The translations under genes were made by a program, and so were the position numbers. The notes under the pieces are model-generated. The model ran no database searches. It saw only the letters and a list, made by a program, of their open reading frames with translations, and was not told the origin of the DNA. 64,000 nt of DNA from contig NZ_JBHWLR010000005.1 in NCBI RefSeq assembly GCF_042731755.1, forward strand, positions 372,001 through 436,000, in the 5' to 3' direction. Origin of the DNA: Promicromonospora sp042731755 (GTDB lineage Bacteria; Actinomycetota; Actinomycetes; Actinomycetales; Cellulomonadaceae). The first letter of the stretch is position 1. Each line of letters begins with the position of its first letter. Shown here one piece after another: positions 7,785 through 16,302 of the stretch.

Positions 7785-10587
7785 CGGCCGACCCGGCCAG
7801 CCCTGCCGAGCCGGCCGACCCCGCCGCTCCGGCTGGGCCGAGCAGGCGCCACAGCCGGTCGGGCTGCATCGGCAGGTCGCGGGGGCGGACGCCGGTCGCG
7901 TCGGCGATCGCGTTCGCCAGCGCGGGGGCGACGGGGTTGTAGGGCGCCTCGCTCATCGACTTGGCGCCCCGGGGCCCGAGGCGGTCCACCGTGTCGGCGA
8001 ACAGCACCTCGGTGGGCGGCACGTCCGCGACCTGCGGCACCCGGTAGTGGCGCAGCCGGTCGGTGACCACCACGCCGTCGCGCACCACCATGCGCTCCGT
8101 CATCGCCGTGCCGATGGCCTGGGCCACGCCGCCCTCGATCTGCCCACGGAGCTGCTCGGGGTTGATCACGACGCCGGCGTCGGCCGCCTGCACCGACTGC
8201 AGGATCCGAACCCGGCCGGTCTCCCGCTGCACGCCCACCCGGAACCCGTGCACGTTGAACGCGACAGACCGAGGCGAACCGTCATGCGTAGCCTCGCCAA
8301 CCAACCCAACCCCCACCCGCTGAGTGCTGGCTATTTGCGCATTCGAATCGTTTTCAGGGCGCAGATAGCCAGCACTCAACAGCTTGGTGCGGAGCGTGGC
8401 GGCCGCGCGGGCTACCGCCAGGCCCGCTACGACCGAGCCCGCCGAGCCGAAGGCGCCCGTGTCGTAGCCGGACGTCGCCGTGTCCGACGGGCGCACGCGC
8501 ACCCGGTCGACCGGCACGCCGAGCTCCGTCGCGGCGAGCTGCGCGTGGACCGTCGTGGTGCCGTTGCCGAACTCGGCGGTGCCGACGTCGACCACGAAGT
8601 CGCCGTCCTCCGCGACCGTGACCCGCGCGTGCGTGTAGTGCCCGCGCGGCGGGATGGTCGCGATCATCGCGAGCGCCACCCCGCGCCCCTCGACCCAGCC
8701 CTCCGGGACCGCCTCGCCCCGGCCCGAGGCCAGCGCGTCCTCGACGAGGTCGAGGCACTGGTCCAGCCCGTAGGACCCGTACTCCAGGTCGCCGTCCACC
8801 GGTTGCCCGACGACGAACGGGTCGCCGGGGCGGATGACGTTGCGGCGGCGCAGCTCGACCGGGTCGATGTCCAGCCGTGCGGCGAGCTCGTCGAGCGCGC
8901 CCTCGATCGCGAACTGCACCTGCCCCAGCCCGTACCCGCGGAACGCCCCGGACGGCACGTTGTTCGTGTAGACCGACTCGGCGTCGACGCGCTTGTTCGG
9001 CGCGCGGTACACGGCCATGGACTCGTGCACGCCGTGGAACAGCACGCCGGGCGCGTGGTTGCCGTAGGCGCCGGTGTCGGCCAGGACGTCGATCGCGAGC
9101 GCCGTCAGCTCGCCGGTCGCGGACGCCCCGGCGCGCACCGTGACGCGGAACGGGTGCCGGCACGGCACGGTCGTGAACTGCTGCTCGCGCGTGAGCTCCC
9201 ACTGCACGGGCCGCCGGGTGCGCAGGGTCGCGAGCGCCACGACGTCCTCGACGAGCAGCTCCTGCTTGCCCCCGAACCCGCCGCCCACGCGTCCCGCGAC
9301 CACGCGGACGCGGTCCTGCGGCAGGTCCAGGAGCCGCGCGAGCTCGTCGCGCACGAGGAACGGCACCTGCGTGGAGGTGCGCACGTGCAGCACGTCGCCC
9401 TCCGTTCCGGTGCGGTCCGCGTCAGGTCCCGGCTCCAGCCAGGCCCGCGCGCCGTGGGTCTCCAGGGCGACGTGGTTGACGCGCCCCGTGGTCCAGGTGC
9501 CCGTCACGGTCGCCGCCGACGCCGCGAGCGCCGCCTCGACGCCGGGCTGCCCCGGTTCGGCGTGCTCCTCGTGGATCTGGACGACGACGTTGCGGCCCGC
9601 CTCCGCGACGCGGTGCTCGGCGGGCGTCTTGTCCGGGTGCAGCAGGGGCGCGCCCGGGCTCCGGGCAGCCTCGGGCTCGAAGACGGCGGGCAGCACCTCG
9701 TACTCGACCTCCACCAGGCCGAGCGCGGCGCGCGCCTGCCGGGGCGTCTCGGCGACGGCGACGGCGACGCGCTGGCCCACGAACCGCAGCACGGGGTCGA
9801 GGATGCGCGTGTCGTCGGGGTCGTCGAGCCGGTTCTGGTGCCGGCCGGTCGAGTAGAGCGTGCCGGGCACGTCCTCGTGCGTGAGCACGAGGTGCACGCC
9901 GGGCGCGTCCCGCGCCGTGGTGGCGTCGATGCGCGTGATCCGGGCGTGCGGGTGCGGGCTGCCGAGCACGGCGACGTGCAGCAGGCCGGGCGGCTCGGGC
10001 TCGTCCAGGGTGTAGGGCTCGCGGCCGCGCACCACGCGGGCGGCGGCCGGCGCGACGACGGCGCGGCCGAACGCCTGACCCGGCTCCGCCACCTCGGTGT
10101 TCACGTGCCCGGCGATGGCGTCGCGGATCGACCGGTACCCGGTGCAGCGGCAGAGGTTGCCCTTGAGCGCCTCGTCCAGGGAGTCGGCGGCCGGGCCGGC
10201 GTCGGCGTCGGTCGGTTCCGGTGCGGCGAGACCCGGCGTGCCCGCGACCGTGCACACCATGCCGGCCGTGCAGAACCCGCACTGGAACCCGGCCGCCTGG
10301 ACGAAGGCGCGCTGCACCGGGTGCAGCTCCTCGGCGTCGGCGTCCGGGTCGCCACCCGGCCCGAAGCGGCCGAGCCCGTTCGCGGTGACCACCTCGGCGT
10401 CGACGGCTCGGTGCGCGGGGACCAGGCACGACTGCACCGGGGCGCCGTCGAGCAGCACCGTGCACGCGCCGCAGTCGCCCGCGTCGCAGCCCTTCTTCAC
10501 GGACGTCGTGCCCTGCTCGCGCAGGTAGGTGCGCAGGCACTGGCCCGGCCGGGGCTCGGCCGTGACGTCGGCGCCGTCGACCCTCAT
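7747..10587 (-). CDS. Xanthine dehydrogenase, fused FeS and molybdopterin subunit
   Basis: A 946-residue fusion of the [2Fe-2S] domain and the large molybdenum-binding domain. It oxidises hypoxanthine/xanthine to urate with the FAD subunit encoded just upstream. FeS ligands appear as GCDAGDCGACTVLLDG (first cluster), CGFCTAG and CRCTGY (second cluster). The molybdopterin part starts near residue 170, with GGGFGGKQE, an AFRGYGLGQ motif and a C-terminal KSMSEAPYNPVAPALANA containing the probable catalytic Glu. ATG at 10585-10587 overlaps the FAD-subunit stop. The segment at residues ~736-756 is encoded by a mobile-looking hairpin (8320-8380) in the linker before SPRSVAFNVHGFRV, where homologues have a variable loop. 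The C-terminal tail is Ala/Gly-rich and overlaps the convergent DUF2332 gene. Confidence 0.9.
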   Translation of the reverse strand: MRVDGADVTAEPRPGQCLRTYLREQGTTSVKKGCDAGDCGACTVLLDGAPVQSCLVPAHRAVDAEVVTANGLGRFGPGGDPDADAEELHPVQRAFVQAAGFQCGFCTAGMVCTVAGTPGLAAPEPTDADAGPAADSLDEALKGNLCRCTGYRSIRDAIAGHVNTEVAEPGQAFGRAVVAPAAARVVRGREPYTLDEPEPPGLLHVAVLGSPHPHARITRIDATTARDAPGVHLVLTHEDVPGTLYSTGRHQNRLDDPDDTRILDPVLRFVGQRVAVAVAETPRQARAALGLVEVEYEVLPAVFEPEAARSPGAPLLHPDKTPAEHRVAEAGRNVVVQIHEEHAEPGQPGVEAALAASAATVTGTWTTGRVNHVALETHGARAWLEPGPDADRTGTEGDVLHVRTSTQVPFLVRDELARLLDLPQDRVRVVAGRVGGGFGGKQELLVEDVVALATLRTRRPVQWELTREQQFTTVPCRHPFRVTVRAGASATGELTALAIDVLADTGAYGNHAPGVLFHGVHESMAVYRAPNKRVDAESVYTNNVPSGAFRGYGLGQVQFAIEGALDELAARLDIDPVELRRRNVIRPGDPFVVGQPVDGDLEYGSYGLDQCLDLVEDALASGRGEAVPEGWVEGRGVALAMIATIPPRGHYTHARVTVAEDGDFVVDVGTAEFGNGTTTVHAQLAATELGVPVDRVRVRPSDTATSGYDTGAFGSAGSVVAGLAVARAAATLRTKLLSAGYLRPENDSNAQIASTQRVGVGLVGEATHDGSPRSVAFNVHGFRVGVQRETGRVRILQSVQAADAGVVINPEQLRGQIEGGVAQAIGTAMTERMVVRDGVVVTDRLRHYRVPQVADVPPTEVLFADTVDRLGPRGAKSMSEAPYNPVAPALANAIADATGVRPRDLPMQPDRLWRLLGPAGAAGSAGSAGLAGSAATAAAPTGRAGR
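8320..8380. repeat. Family B palindrome inside xanthine dehydrogenase
   Basis: Arms 8321-8340 and 8359-8378 are 20-bp inverted repeats with one mismatch and an 18-base spacer. The arm starts TGAGTGCTGGCTATTTGCGC, matching copies at 31320, 56366 and 63105. Read on the coding strand it is open in frame and encodes about 21 residues (LLSAGYLRPENDSNAQIAST) without a stop. It is clearly lower in GC than its surroundings. Confidence 0.9.
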
Positions 10588-11477
10588 GCTCCGCCGCCCA
10601 GCTCGTCGAGCGCCTCGTGCGCCAGGCGCCGGGTCATCGCGGCACGCCAGTCGGCGGTGCCGTGGGTGTCCTCGTACCAGCCGGCCGCGACGTCGACCGA
10701 GTCGATCCAGTGGTCCAGCGCGCCGTGGTCGCCCGCCCGCACGAGCTGCGCGTGCGGCACCGGCGTCGACGCCGACACGACGAGCAGCACCCGGCCCGGC
10801 CCGGCACCGTCCGGCCCGGCTGCGTCCGACCCCGCACCGCCCGGCAGCGCCCGCCCCGTCACCATGGCCGCCGTCCGACCGGTCGGGGTGAGCGAGGCCC
10901 GCCGGAACGCCGTCCGCGCCCCGAGCGCGAGACCCGGCACCCGCACCTCGCGGAGCAGCTCGCCCGGGGCCAGGTCGACCCGGCCCGCGCCCGTGACCAG
11001 GTCGGCGACCGGCAGCTCCCGGGAGCCGCCGTCCGGCGTCCAGACGACCGCCCGGGCGTCGAGCGCCACGAACAGCCCGACCATCGACCCGGCAGGCAGG
11101 CCGAGCGCCAGGTTGCCGCCGACGGTCGCGGTCCGGGCCACCTTCGCCGACAGCGACAGCGCCGAGACGCACTCCCCCACGATCCCGAGCGCCCGGTACG
11201 GCCCCGGCGCACCGGACCGGTCGCCCGCCGGAGCGCCGAGCGAACCCGGCCCGGCCACCAGCTCCGCCAGGGTGCACGTGCCGGCCACCCGCAGCCCGGA
11301 CCCGTCCACGGACCACGGCTCCCAGCCGAGCCCCATGAGGTCCACGAGGCCGGTCACCCCGGGGCGCACCGGCTCCGAGTACAGGAACGTGCCCCCGCCG
11401 AGGAACGCCTCGCCGGGCAGCAGCGCGCAGTCGGCGCGGCTCCGCGCCACCCGCACGGTGTCGATGTCGAGATCCAT
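10584..11477 (-). CDS. Xanthine dehydrogenase FAD-binding subunit
   Basis: A 297-residue FAD-binding subunit passing electrons from the FeS clusters to NAD+. FAD-binding motifs of the molybdopterin-dehydrogenase flavin domain are present: GGGTFLYSEPVRP near residue 28 and ATVGGNLALGLPAGS near residue 107. The C-terminal CO-dehydrogenase-flavoprotein domain follows. ATG at 11475-11477 lies 10 bp after the RpiR gene stop; the 3' end overlaps the large subunit start (ATGA). The order FAD subunit then fused FeS-Mo subunit differs from the three-gene XdhABC layout. Confidence 0.85.
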   Translation of the reverse strand: MDLDIDTVRVARSRADCALLPGEAFLGGGTFLYSEPVRPGVTGLVDLMGLGWEPWSVDGSGLRVAGTCTLAELVAGPGSLGAPAGDRSGAPGPYRALGIVGECVSALSLSAKVARTATVGGNLALGLPAGSMVGLFVALDARAVVWTPDGGSRELPVADLVTGAGRVDLAPGELLREVRVPGLALGARTAFRRASLTPTGRTAAMVTGRALPGGAGSDAAGPDGAGPGRVLLVVSASTPVPHAQLVRAGDHGALDHWIDSVDVAAGWYEDTHGTADWRAAMTRRLAHEALDELGGGA

Positions 11478-11487
11478 GGAGCGCAGG

Positions 11488-12324
11488 TCACCTCTCGTCG
11501 ATCTCACGCAGCAGCTCGTACCGGGCGTCGATCGCCTCGACGCGCGCGCCCGCACCGTCGAGCACCTCGTGCACCCGGTCGGACAGCATCGCCACGACGC
11601 TGACCGGCGCGACCAGCGAGTCGAACGCGCCCTCGGTCGCGATGGGGCACTCGATCCACCAGGTCACGCTGCCGGCGAGGTGCCGCAGGCTGGTGTCGGC
11701 GAGCAGCAGCACGCGAACGCCGTCGGCCAGCAGCGACTCGACCATCTCCCCCACCCGGAACGCGTGCCGGCGGATCGAGACCACCACGACGACGTCGTCG
11801 GGGCCGAGCCCCACGAGGTCGTCGGCCAGCGACTGGCCGGGGCCGGGTGCCAGGTGCACGCGCCCGCGCACCTGGATCAGGTTGCGGCGGAGCTGGGTCG
11901 CGGGGCCGAGCGACCCGCGGCGGCCGACGACCACCACGTCGCGCGCGGTCGCGAGCGCGTCCGCGATCTGGTCGAGCAGGCCGTCGTCGAGCGCCGCGTA
12001 GACCTTCTCCAGGTTCTTGACCTCCTGCTCCAGCCGCTCGCGCAGGCCGGGCGACGGGTCGACGGCGATGGGCAGGCCGCGCCCGCGCTGCGTGCGCAGG
12101 TCCTCGCGCAGCCCCTCGAAGTCCTCGTAGCCGAGCTTGCGGAACAGCCGGCTCATCGTCGCCTTGGACACCCCCGCCAGGGCGGCGAGCTCCGTGGCGC
12201 GGTAGGTCCCGAGGTCGCCGAGGTGGTCGAGCAGGGCGTCCGCGGCACGGCGCTCCTGCGGGGACAGCTCCCGGTAGCCGGCAGCGATCCGGTCCTCGAG
12301 CGGGCGGTCCGCGAGCGATGTCAT
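11488..12324 (-). CDS. MurR/RpiR-family transcriptional regulator
   Basis: A 278-residue DNA-binding regulator. The N-terminal ~80 residues form an RpiR helix-turn-helix (ELSPQERRAADALLDHLGDL ... ELAALAGVSKATMSRLFRKL). The C-terminal SIS domain (VVVVGRRGSLGPATQLRRNL ... DDVVVVVSIRRHAFRV) would bind a small ligand, here presumably a purine-breakdown intermediate rather than a sugar phosphate. It is embedded in the operon it probably controls. ATG at 12322-12324 overlaps the upstream amidohydrolase stop. RpiR regulators of allantoin/purine genes are known in other bacteria; the effector here is unknown. Confidence 0.88.
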   Translation of the reverse strand: MTSLADRPLEDRIAAGYRELSPQERRAADALLDHLGDLGTYRATELAALAGVSKATMSRLFRKLGYEDFEGLREDLRTQRGRGLPIAVDPSPGLRERLEQEVKNLEKVYAALDDGLLDQIADALATARDVVVVGRRGSLGPATQLRRNLIQVRGRVHLAPGPGQSLADDLVGLGPDDVVVVVSIRRHAFRVGEMVESLLADGVRVLLLADTSLRHLAGSVTWWIECPIATEGAFDSLVAPVSVVAMLSDRVHEVLDGAGARVEAIDARYELLREIDER

Positions 12325-13580
12325 CCGATCTCCTTCGCCAGGGCCAGCACCGCGGCCGTGTAGGCCTCCAGGGCCACGCCCACGTCCGCGGCGTCCACGT
12401 GCTCGTCCGGGTGGTGGCTGATCCCGTCGCGACAGCGCAGGAACAGCATGCCCACGTCGGTCACGGCGTCCATCGCCATGCCGTCGTGGCCGGCGGGGCT
12501 CCACAGCCCCAGCGGCTCCGACGACGTCGCGGTCGCCTCCGCGATACCCGACGCGACGGCGTCGATCAGCCGCGGGGCGCACGTGGTGGACGGCGCCCGG
12601 TGGGTCTCGGCGTGCTCGAACGTGACGCCCCGCGCGGCGGCGATCTCCCGCCCGGCCGCGGCGATCTGGTCCCACAGCGCGTCGCGGCCGGCGTCGGTGC
12701 GCCCGCGCAGGTCGAGGGTCAGCTCGGCCCGGCCGGGGATCACGTTGACGGCGCCGGGCTCGACGCGCAGGTCGCCCACGGTGGCGAGGCAGTCGGTCGC
12801 CCGGGCCAGCTGCTCGATCCGCGTGACGAGGTGCGCGGCGGCGACCAGCGCGTCCCGGCGTCGGGCGAACGGCGTGCCGCCCGCGTGCCGGGCCTCGCCG
12901 GTGACGGTCAGCACGAACCGCCGCGCCCCGGCGATGGTCGTGACGTACCCGAGCGGCAGGCCCTCGGCCTCCAGCACGGGCCCCTGCTCGATGTGCGCCT
13001 CCAGGTATCCGACCAGGTCAGCAGGGTTGCGGGCGGCGTCGCCCACGCGGTCCGGGGCCAGGCCGAACCGCAGGAACGCCTCGCGCAGGGTCACGCCGTC
13101 GGCGTCCGCCTGGTCCCACCAGGCCGGGTCCCACTGGCCCGACGCCGCGCAGCTCCCGAGCAGCGCCTTGCCGAACCGGGTGCCCTCCTCGTCGGAGAAC
13201 CCCACGACCTCCAGTGCGAACGGCAGGACCGTGTCGCGCAGCCGGTGCGCGACGGCGATCGCGAGCACCACGCCGAGCATCCCGTCGTAGCGCCCGGCGT
13301 CGGGCACGGTGTCGAGGTGGGAGCCGAGCACGAGCGCGGGCTCGCCCGGGGTGGCGGGACGCTGGGGCGTGCCGTCGGCGGCGCGCCGTCCCCAGATGTT
13401 CCCGGCGGCGTCGATCTCGGTGTCCAGGCCGGCGTCCAGCATCCAGGCCCGCACCGCGGTGTTGGCGGCGGAGTGCTCGGGCGAGAGGTACACGCGCTCC
13501 AGGGCGTCCGGCCGCGCGGAGTGCCGCGTCAGGTCGTCGCACCGGGCCATGACCCACTCGGTGGTGCCGATCTCGGTCAC
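12321..13580 (-). CDS. allC: Allantoate amidohydrolase (M20 family)
   Basis: A 419-residue cytosolic metal-dependent hydrolase that removes carbamoyl from allantoate to give ureidoglycine, CO2 and ammonia. M20/M28-type metal ligands appear in GSHLDTVPDAGRYDG, SDEEGTRFGKALLGS and EAHIEQGPVLE, and ARHAGGTPFARRRDAL belongs to the dimerisation domain. N-carbamoyl-amino-acid amidases share this fold, but position between allantoinase and the aminotransferase favours allantoate. The start is GTG at 13578-13580 (GTGA overlap with the upstream stop). Confidence 0.85.
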   Translation of the reverse strand: MTEIGTTEWVMARCDDLTRHSARPDALERVYLSPEHSAANTAVRAWMLDAGLDTEIDAAGNIWGRRAADGTPQRPATPGEPALVLGSHLDTVPDAGRYDGMLGVVLAIAVAHRLRDTVLPFALEVVGFSDEEGTRFGKALLGSCAASGQWDPAWWDQADADGVTLREAFLRFGLAPDRVGDAARNPADLVGYLEAHIEQGPVLEAEGLPLGYVTTIAGARRFVLTVTGEARHAGGTPFARRRDALVAAAHLVTRIEQLARATDCLATVGDLRVEPGAVNVIPGRAELTLDLRGRTDAGRDALWDQIAAAGREIAAARGVTFEHAETHRAPSTTCAPRLIDAVASGIAEATATSSEPLGLWSPAGHDGMAMDAVTDVGMLFLRCRDGISHHPDEHVDAADVGVALEAYTAAVLALAKEIG

Positions 13581-14890
13581 AGGCGTGCCTCCTTCGCGAC
13601 GACGGCGTCCGTGCCGGTGCCGGTGCCGGTGCCGGTGCCGGTGCTGGGAACCGTGTCGGGAAAGCCGCCGTGGCCCGCGCCGTCGTACGCCGCGAGCGCC
13701 GCCGTGACGCCGCCGCCCGCGGGGGCGTGGAACCCGGCCCGGCGCAGCTCGTGCTCCAGGGCCGCGAGCGTGGTCAGGACGGCGTCGCGGCGGGCGTTGA
13801 AGCCCATGGTGCCGATGCGCCACACCACGCCGTGCAGGGGGCCGAAGGAGGTGCCGATCTCGATGCCGAAGTCGTCCAGGAGGCCGCCGCGCACGGCGTC
13901 GCCGTCCACGCCGTCGGGGATGCGCACGGCGACCACGTTGTGCATCTTGTGCGCGACGTCGCCGAACACCTCCAGGCCCAGCCCGAGCACGCCGGCCAGC
14001 ATCGCGGCGCCGTGCTGCGCGTGCCGGTCCACGGCCGTGGCCATGCCCTCGGCGACCAGGAGCCGGGCGCACTCGCGCGCGGCGTAGAGCATGGACGTGG
14101 CCTCGGTGTGGTGGTTGAGGCGGCGCGGGCCCCAGTACTCCATGATCTGCGCGAGGTCGAGGTAGTTGGACTGGATGGGCACCCCGTGCGGCGCGACGTC
14201 GTCCGCGGTCCGGATCCCGGCCTCGACGTGCCGGCGCCGGTCGATCGCGGCCACGGCGGCGGGCGAGAGCGTCACCGGCGCGCTGCCCGACGGGCCGCCC
14301 AGGCACTTCTGCAGCCCGGCGGTCGCGGCGTCGATGCCCCACTCGTCGGTGTGGAACGGGTTGCCGCCGAGCGTGGCCGTGGCGTCGACGTACAGCAGCG
14401 CGTCGTGCTCGTGCGCGATGCGGCCGAGGTCGGCGAGCGGCTGCGCCATGGTCGTGGAGGTGTCCCCGTGCACGACGGCGAGCAGGCGCGGCCGCACGCG
14501 GCGGACGGCGTCCTCGATCTGGTCCGGCGTGAAGACCGTGCCCCACTCGGCCTCGATCGTGTGCACCTCGGCCCCGGCGCGGGCGCCGATCTCGGCGAGC
14601 AGGTGCCCGAACCGCCCGAAGACCGGCACGAGCACCCGGTCGCCCGGCTCCAGCAGGGACACGAGCGCCGCCTCGATGCCCGCGCGGGACGTGCCGTCCA
14701 CGAGCAGCGTCTGCTCGTTGGCGGTGTCCCAGACGGTGCGCCACAGGAGCATGGCCTCGGTCATCGTGTCGGTCATGAACGGGTCGAACTGGCCCACGAG
14801 CGGCGCGGCCATGGCGCGCAGGACGCGCGGGTCGGCGTCGACGGGCCCGGGGCCCATCAGGAGACGCGCGGGCGGGTGGATCTGGGTCAT
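13577..14890 (-). CDS. pucG: (S)-ureidoglycine-glyoxylate aminotransferase-like
   Basis: A 437-residue class V PLP aminotransferase. The PLP lysine is in AATAGLQKCLGGPSG, a sequence characteristic of B. subtilis PucG, which transfers the amino group of ureidoglycine to glyoxylate to give oxalurate and glycine. The cofactor-binding HGDTSTT motif is present. The protein is longer than the family because of a Gly/Thr-rich C-terminal tail encoded partly by a GTGCCG microsatellite. ATG at 14888-14890 overlaps the allantoinase stop. Alanine/serine-glyoxylate aminotransferase is the alternative, but the operon context supports ureidoglycine. Confidence 0.85.
   Translation of the reverse strand: MTQIHPPARLLMGPGPVDADPRVLRAMAAPLVGQFDPFMTDTMTEAMLLWRTVWDTANEQTLLVDGTSRAGIEAALVSLLEPGDRVLVPVFGRFGHLLAEIGARAGAEVHTIEAEWGTVFTPDQIEDAVRRVRPRLLAVVHGDTSTTMAQPLADLGRIAHEHDALLYVDATATLGGNPFHTDEWGIDAATAGLQKCLGGPSGSAPVTLSPAAVAAIDRRRHVEAGIRTADDVAPHGVPIQSNYLDLAQIMEYWGPRRLNHHTEATSMLYAARECARLLVAEGMATAVDRHAQHGAAMLAGVLGLGLEVFGDVAHKMHNVVAVRIPDGVDGDAVRGGLLDDFGIEIGTSFGPLHGVVWRIGTMGFNARRDAVLTTLAALEHELRRAGFHAPAGGGVTAALAAYDGAGHGGFPDTVPSTGTGTGTGTGTDAVVAKEARL
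13611..13646. repeat. GTGCCG hexanucleotide microsatellite
   Basis: Five perfect GTGCCG units followed by one GTGCTG. In the aminotransferase frame they encode an alternating Gly-Thr tail at the C-terminus. Six-base units preserve the frame when copy number changes. Confidence 0.9.
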
Positions 14891-16302
14891 GCGGGCCTCC
14901 TGAGCAGCGTCCCCCGGCTCACGCCGGCGGCCGCGCGGCCGTCCGGCACGGGCACCACGGCGCCCTGGACCGTCAGGCCGTCGTACGCGCTGATCTTGTT
15001 CTTGTGTGCCATCTCGGCGGCGCGGAAGGTGGTGGACGCGTCGGGGTCGTAGACCAGCAGGTCGGCCGCGGCGCCCTCGGCGATGACGCCGCGCGGACGC
15101 TTGCCGCGGTCCAGGCCGACGAGCGCGGCGGTGTTCGCCGAGGTCCAGCGGGACACCTCGGACAGGGGCACGCCGCGCCGTCGGGCGGCGTCGGCCAGGG
15201 CGAGGAAGCCCGCCTGGAGGCCGGAGATGCCGCCCCAGGCGGCCTGGAGGTCCGTCTCGCCGGGCCGGCTGCCGCCGGACTTCTCCTCGGCGGTGGCCGG
15301 CGAGTGGTCGCTGACCACGGAGTCGATGATCCCCGCGCGCAGCCCGTCCCAGAGGGCGTCCTGGTTGCCGCGGTCGCGGATGGGCGGGCAGCACTTGAAC
15401 GCGGCGTCGCCGTCGGGCACGTGCTCGGCGTCCAGCACCAGGTAGTGGTGGCAGGTCTCGACGGTGACGGGCAGCCCCTCGTCCTTCGCCTCCTGCAGCA
15501 GGTCCAGCGCCCGCGCGGACGACAGGTGCAGCACGTGGGTGGGTGTGCCCGTCTCGCGGACGGCGTCGAGCAGCCCGGCGATCGCCGTCGTCTCCGCGTC
15601 GTGGGGGCGGGAGGCCAGGAAGTCCGCGTAGGCGCGGCCGGGCCGGTGCGGCGCCGCCGCGAGCGCCGCCGGGTCCTCGGCGTGGACGATGAGCAGCCCG
15701 CCGAACCGGGCGATCCGGTCCATGGCCTTCAGCAGCTCGTCCGGGCCGAGCGGCGGGAACTCGGGCACGCCCGAGTCGGCGAGGAAGCACTTGAACCCGA
15801 AGACGCCGGCGTCCCAGAGGGGCTCCAGGTCCTCGACGTTGCCGGGCACCGCGCCGCCCCAGAAGCCGACGTCGCAGAACAGCTCGCCGCGGTCGCGGAC
15901 GGCCTCGGCCGCGGCACGCTTGGTCTCCAGCGCGGCGACGCTCGTGGTGGGCGGCAGCGAGTTGAGCGGCATGTCCACGATCGTGGTGACGCCGCCGAGC
16001 GCGGCGGCGCGGGTCGCGGACGCGAAGCCCTCCCACGCGGTGCGGCCGGGCTCGTTGACGTGCACGTGCGTGTCGACGACGCCAGGCAGCACCACCTTCT
16101 CGCCCAGGCGCACCACCTCGGGCGGGGGCTCCGGGGTCGCGCCGAGCACCTCGCCGAACAGGTCGTCGGCGGGCTTCAGCACGGCGTCGGGGTCGCTCGT
16201 GCCCCACCACACCTGGTCGATGCGGTCGCCGTCGAGGCGCAGGACGGCGGGGCGCAGCTCGCCCTCGACCAGCACCCGCTCGGACGCGAGGACGATGCTC
16301 AT
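14887..16302 (-). CDS. allB: Allantoinase
   Basis: A 471-residue amidohydrolase that opens the hydantoin ring of allantoin to give allantoate. Zinc ligands sit in GVVDTHVHVNEPGRT, the carbamylated Lys in GVFGFKCFLADSG, and further His ligands in HVLHLSSARAL and VVSDHSPATAEEK. The order and spacing fit cyclic amidohydrolases, and the PGRTAWEGF segment is typical of AllB rather than dihydropyrimidinase. ATG at 16300-16302 overlaps the uricase stop; the ribosome site is within the uricase 3' end. Confidence 0.93.
   Translation of the reverse strand: MSIVLASERVLVEGELRPAVLRLDGDRIDQVWWGTSDPDAVLKPADDLFGEVLGATPEPPPEVVRLGEKVVLPGVVDTHVHVNEPGRTAWEGFASATRAAALGGVTTIVDMPLNSLPPTTSVAALETKRAAAEAVRDRGELFCDVGFWGGAVPGNVEDLEPLWDAGVFGFKCFLADSGVPEFPPLGPDELLKAMDRIARFGGLLIVHAEDPAALAAAPHRPGRAYADFLASRPHDAETTAIAGLLDAVRETGTPTHVLHLSSARALDLLQEAKDEGLPVTVETCHHYLVLDAEHVPDGDAAFKCCPPIRDRGNQDALWDGLRAGIIDSVVSDHSPATAEEKSGGSRPGETDLQAAWGGISGLQAGFLALADAARRRGVPLSEVSRWTSANTAALVGLDRGKRPRGVIAEGAAADLLVYDPDASTTFRAAEMAHKNKISAYDGLTVQGAVVPVPDGRAAAGVSRGTLLRRPA

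Noticed and set aside
8320..8380. Family B arms as degenerate CIRCE elements (both contain GAGTGCT/AGCACTC).
   Set aside because: The half-sites are in the opposite order and the spacer is far longer than 9 bases; only 59609-59635 fits CIRCE.
10588..11316. An in-frame N-terminal extension of the fused xanthine dehydrogenase subunit.
   Set aside because: It runs through the FAD-subunit gene in another frame; the ATG at 10587 overlaps the upstream stop and gives the normal FeS domain start.
8047..12363. A very long open frame antisense to the xanthine dehydrogenase operon.
   Set aside because: It mirrors high-GC coding DNA on the other strand, has no family motifs, and the opposite strand encodes clear enzymes with all motifs.
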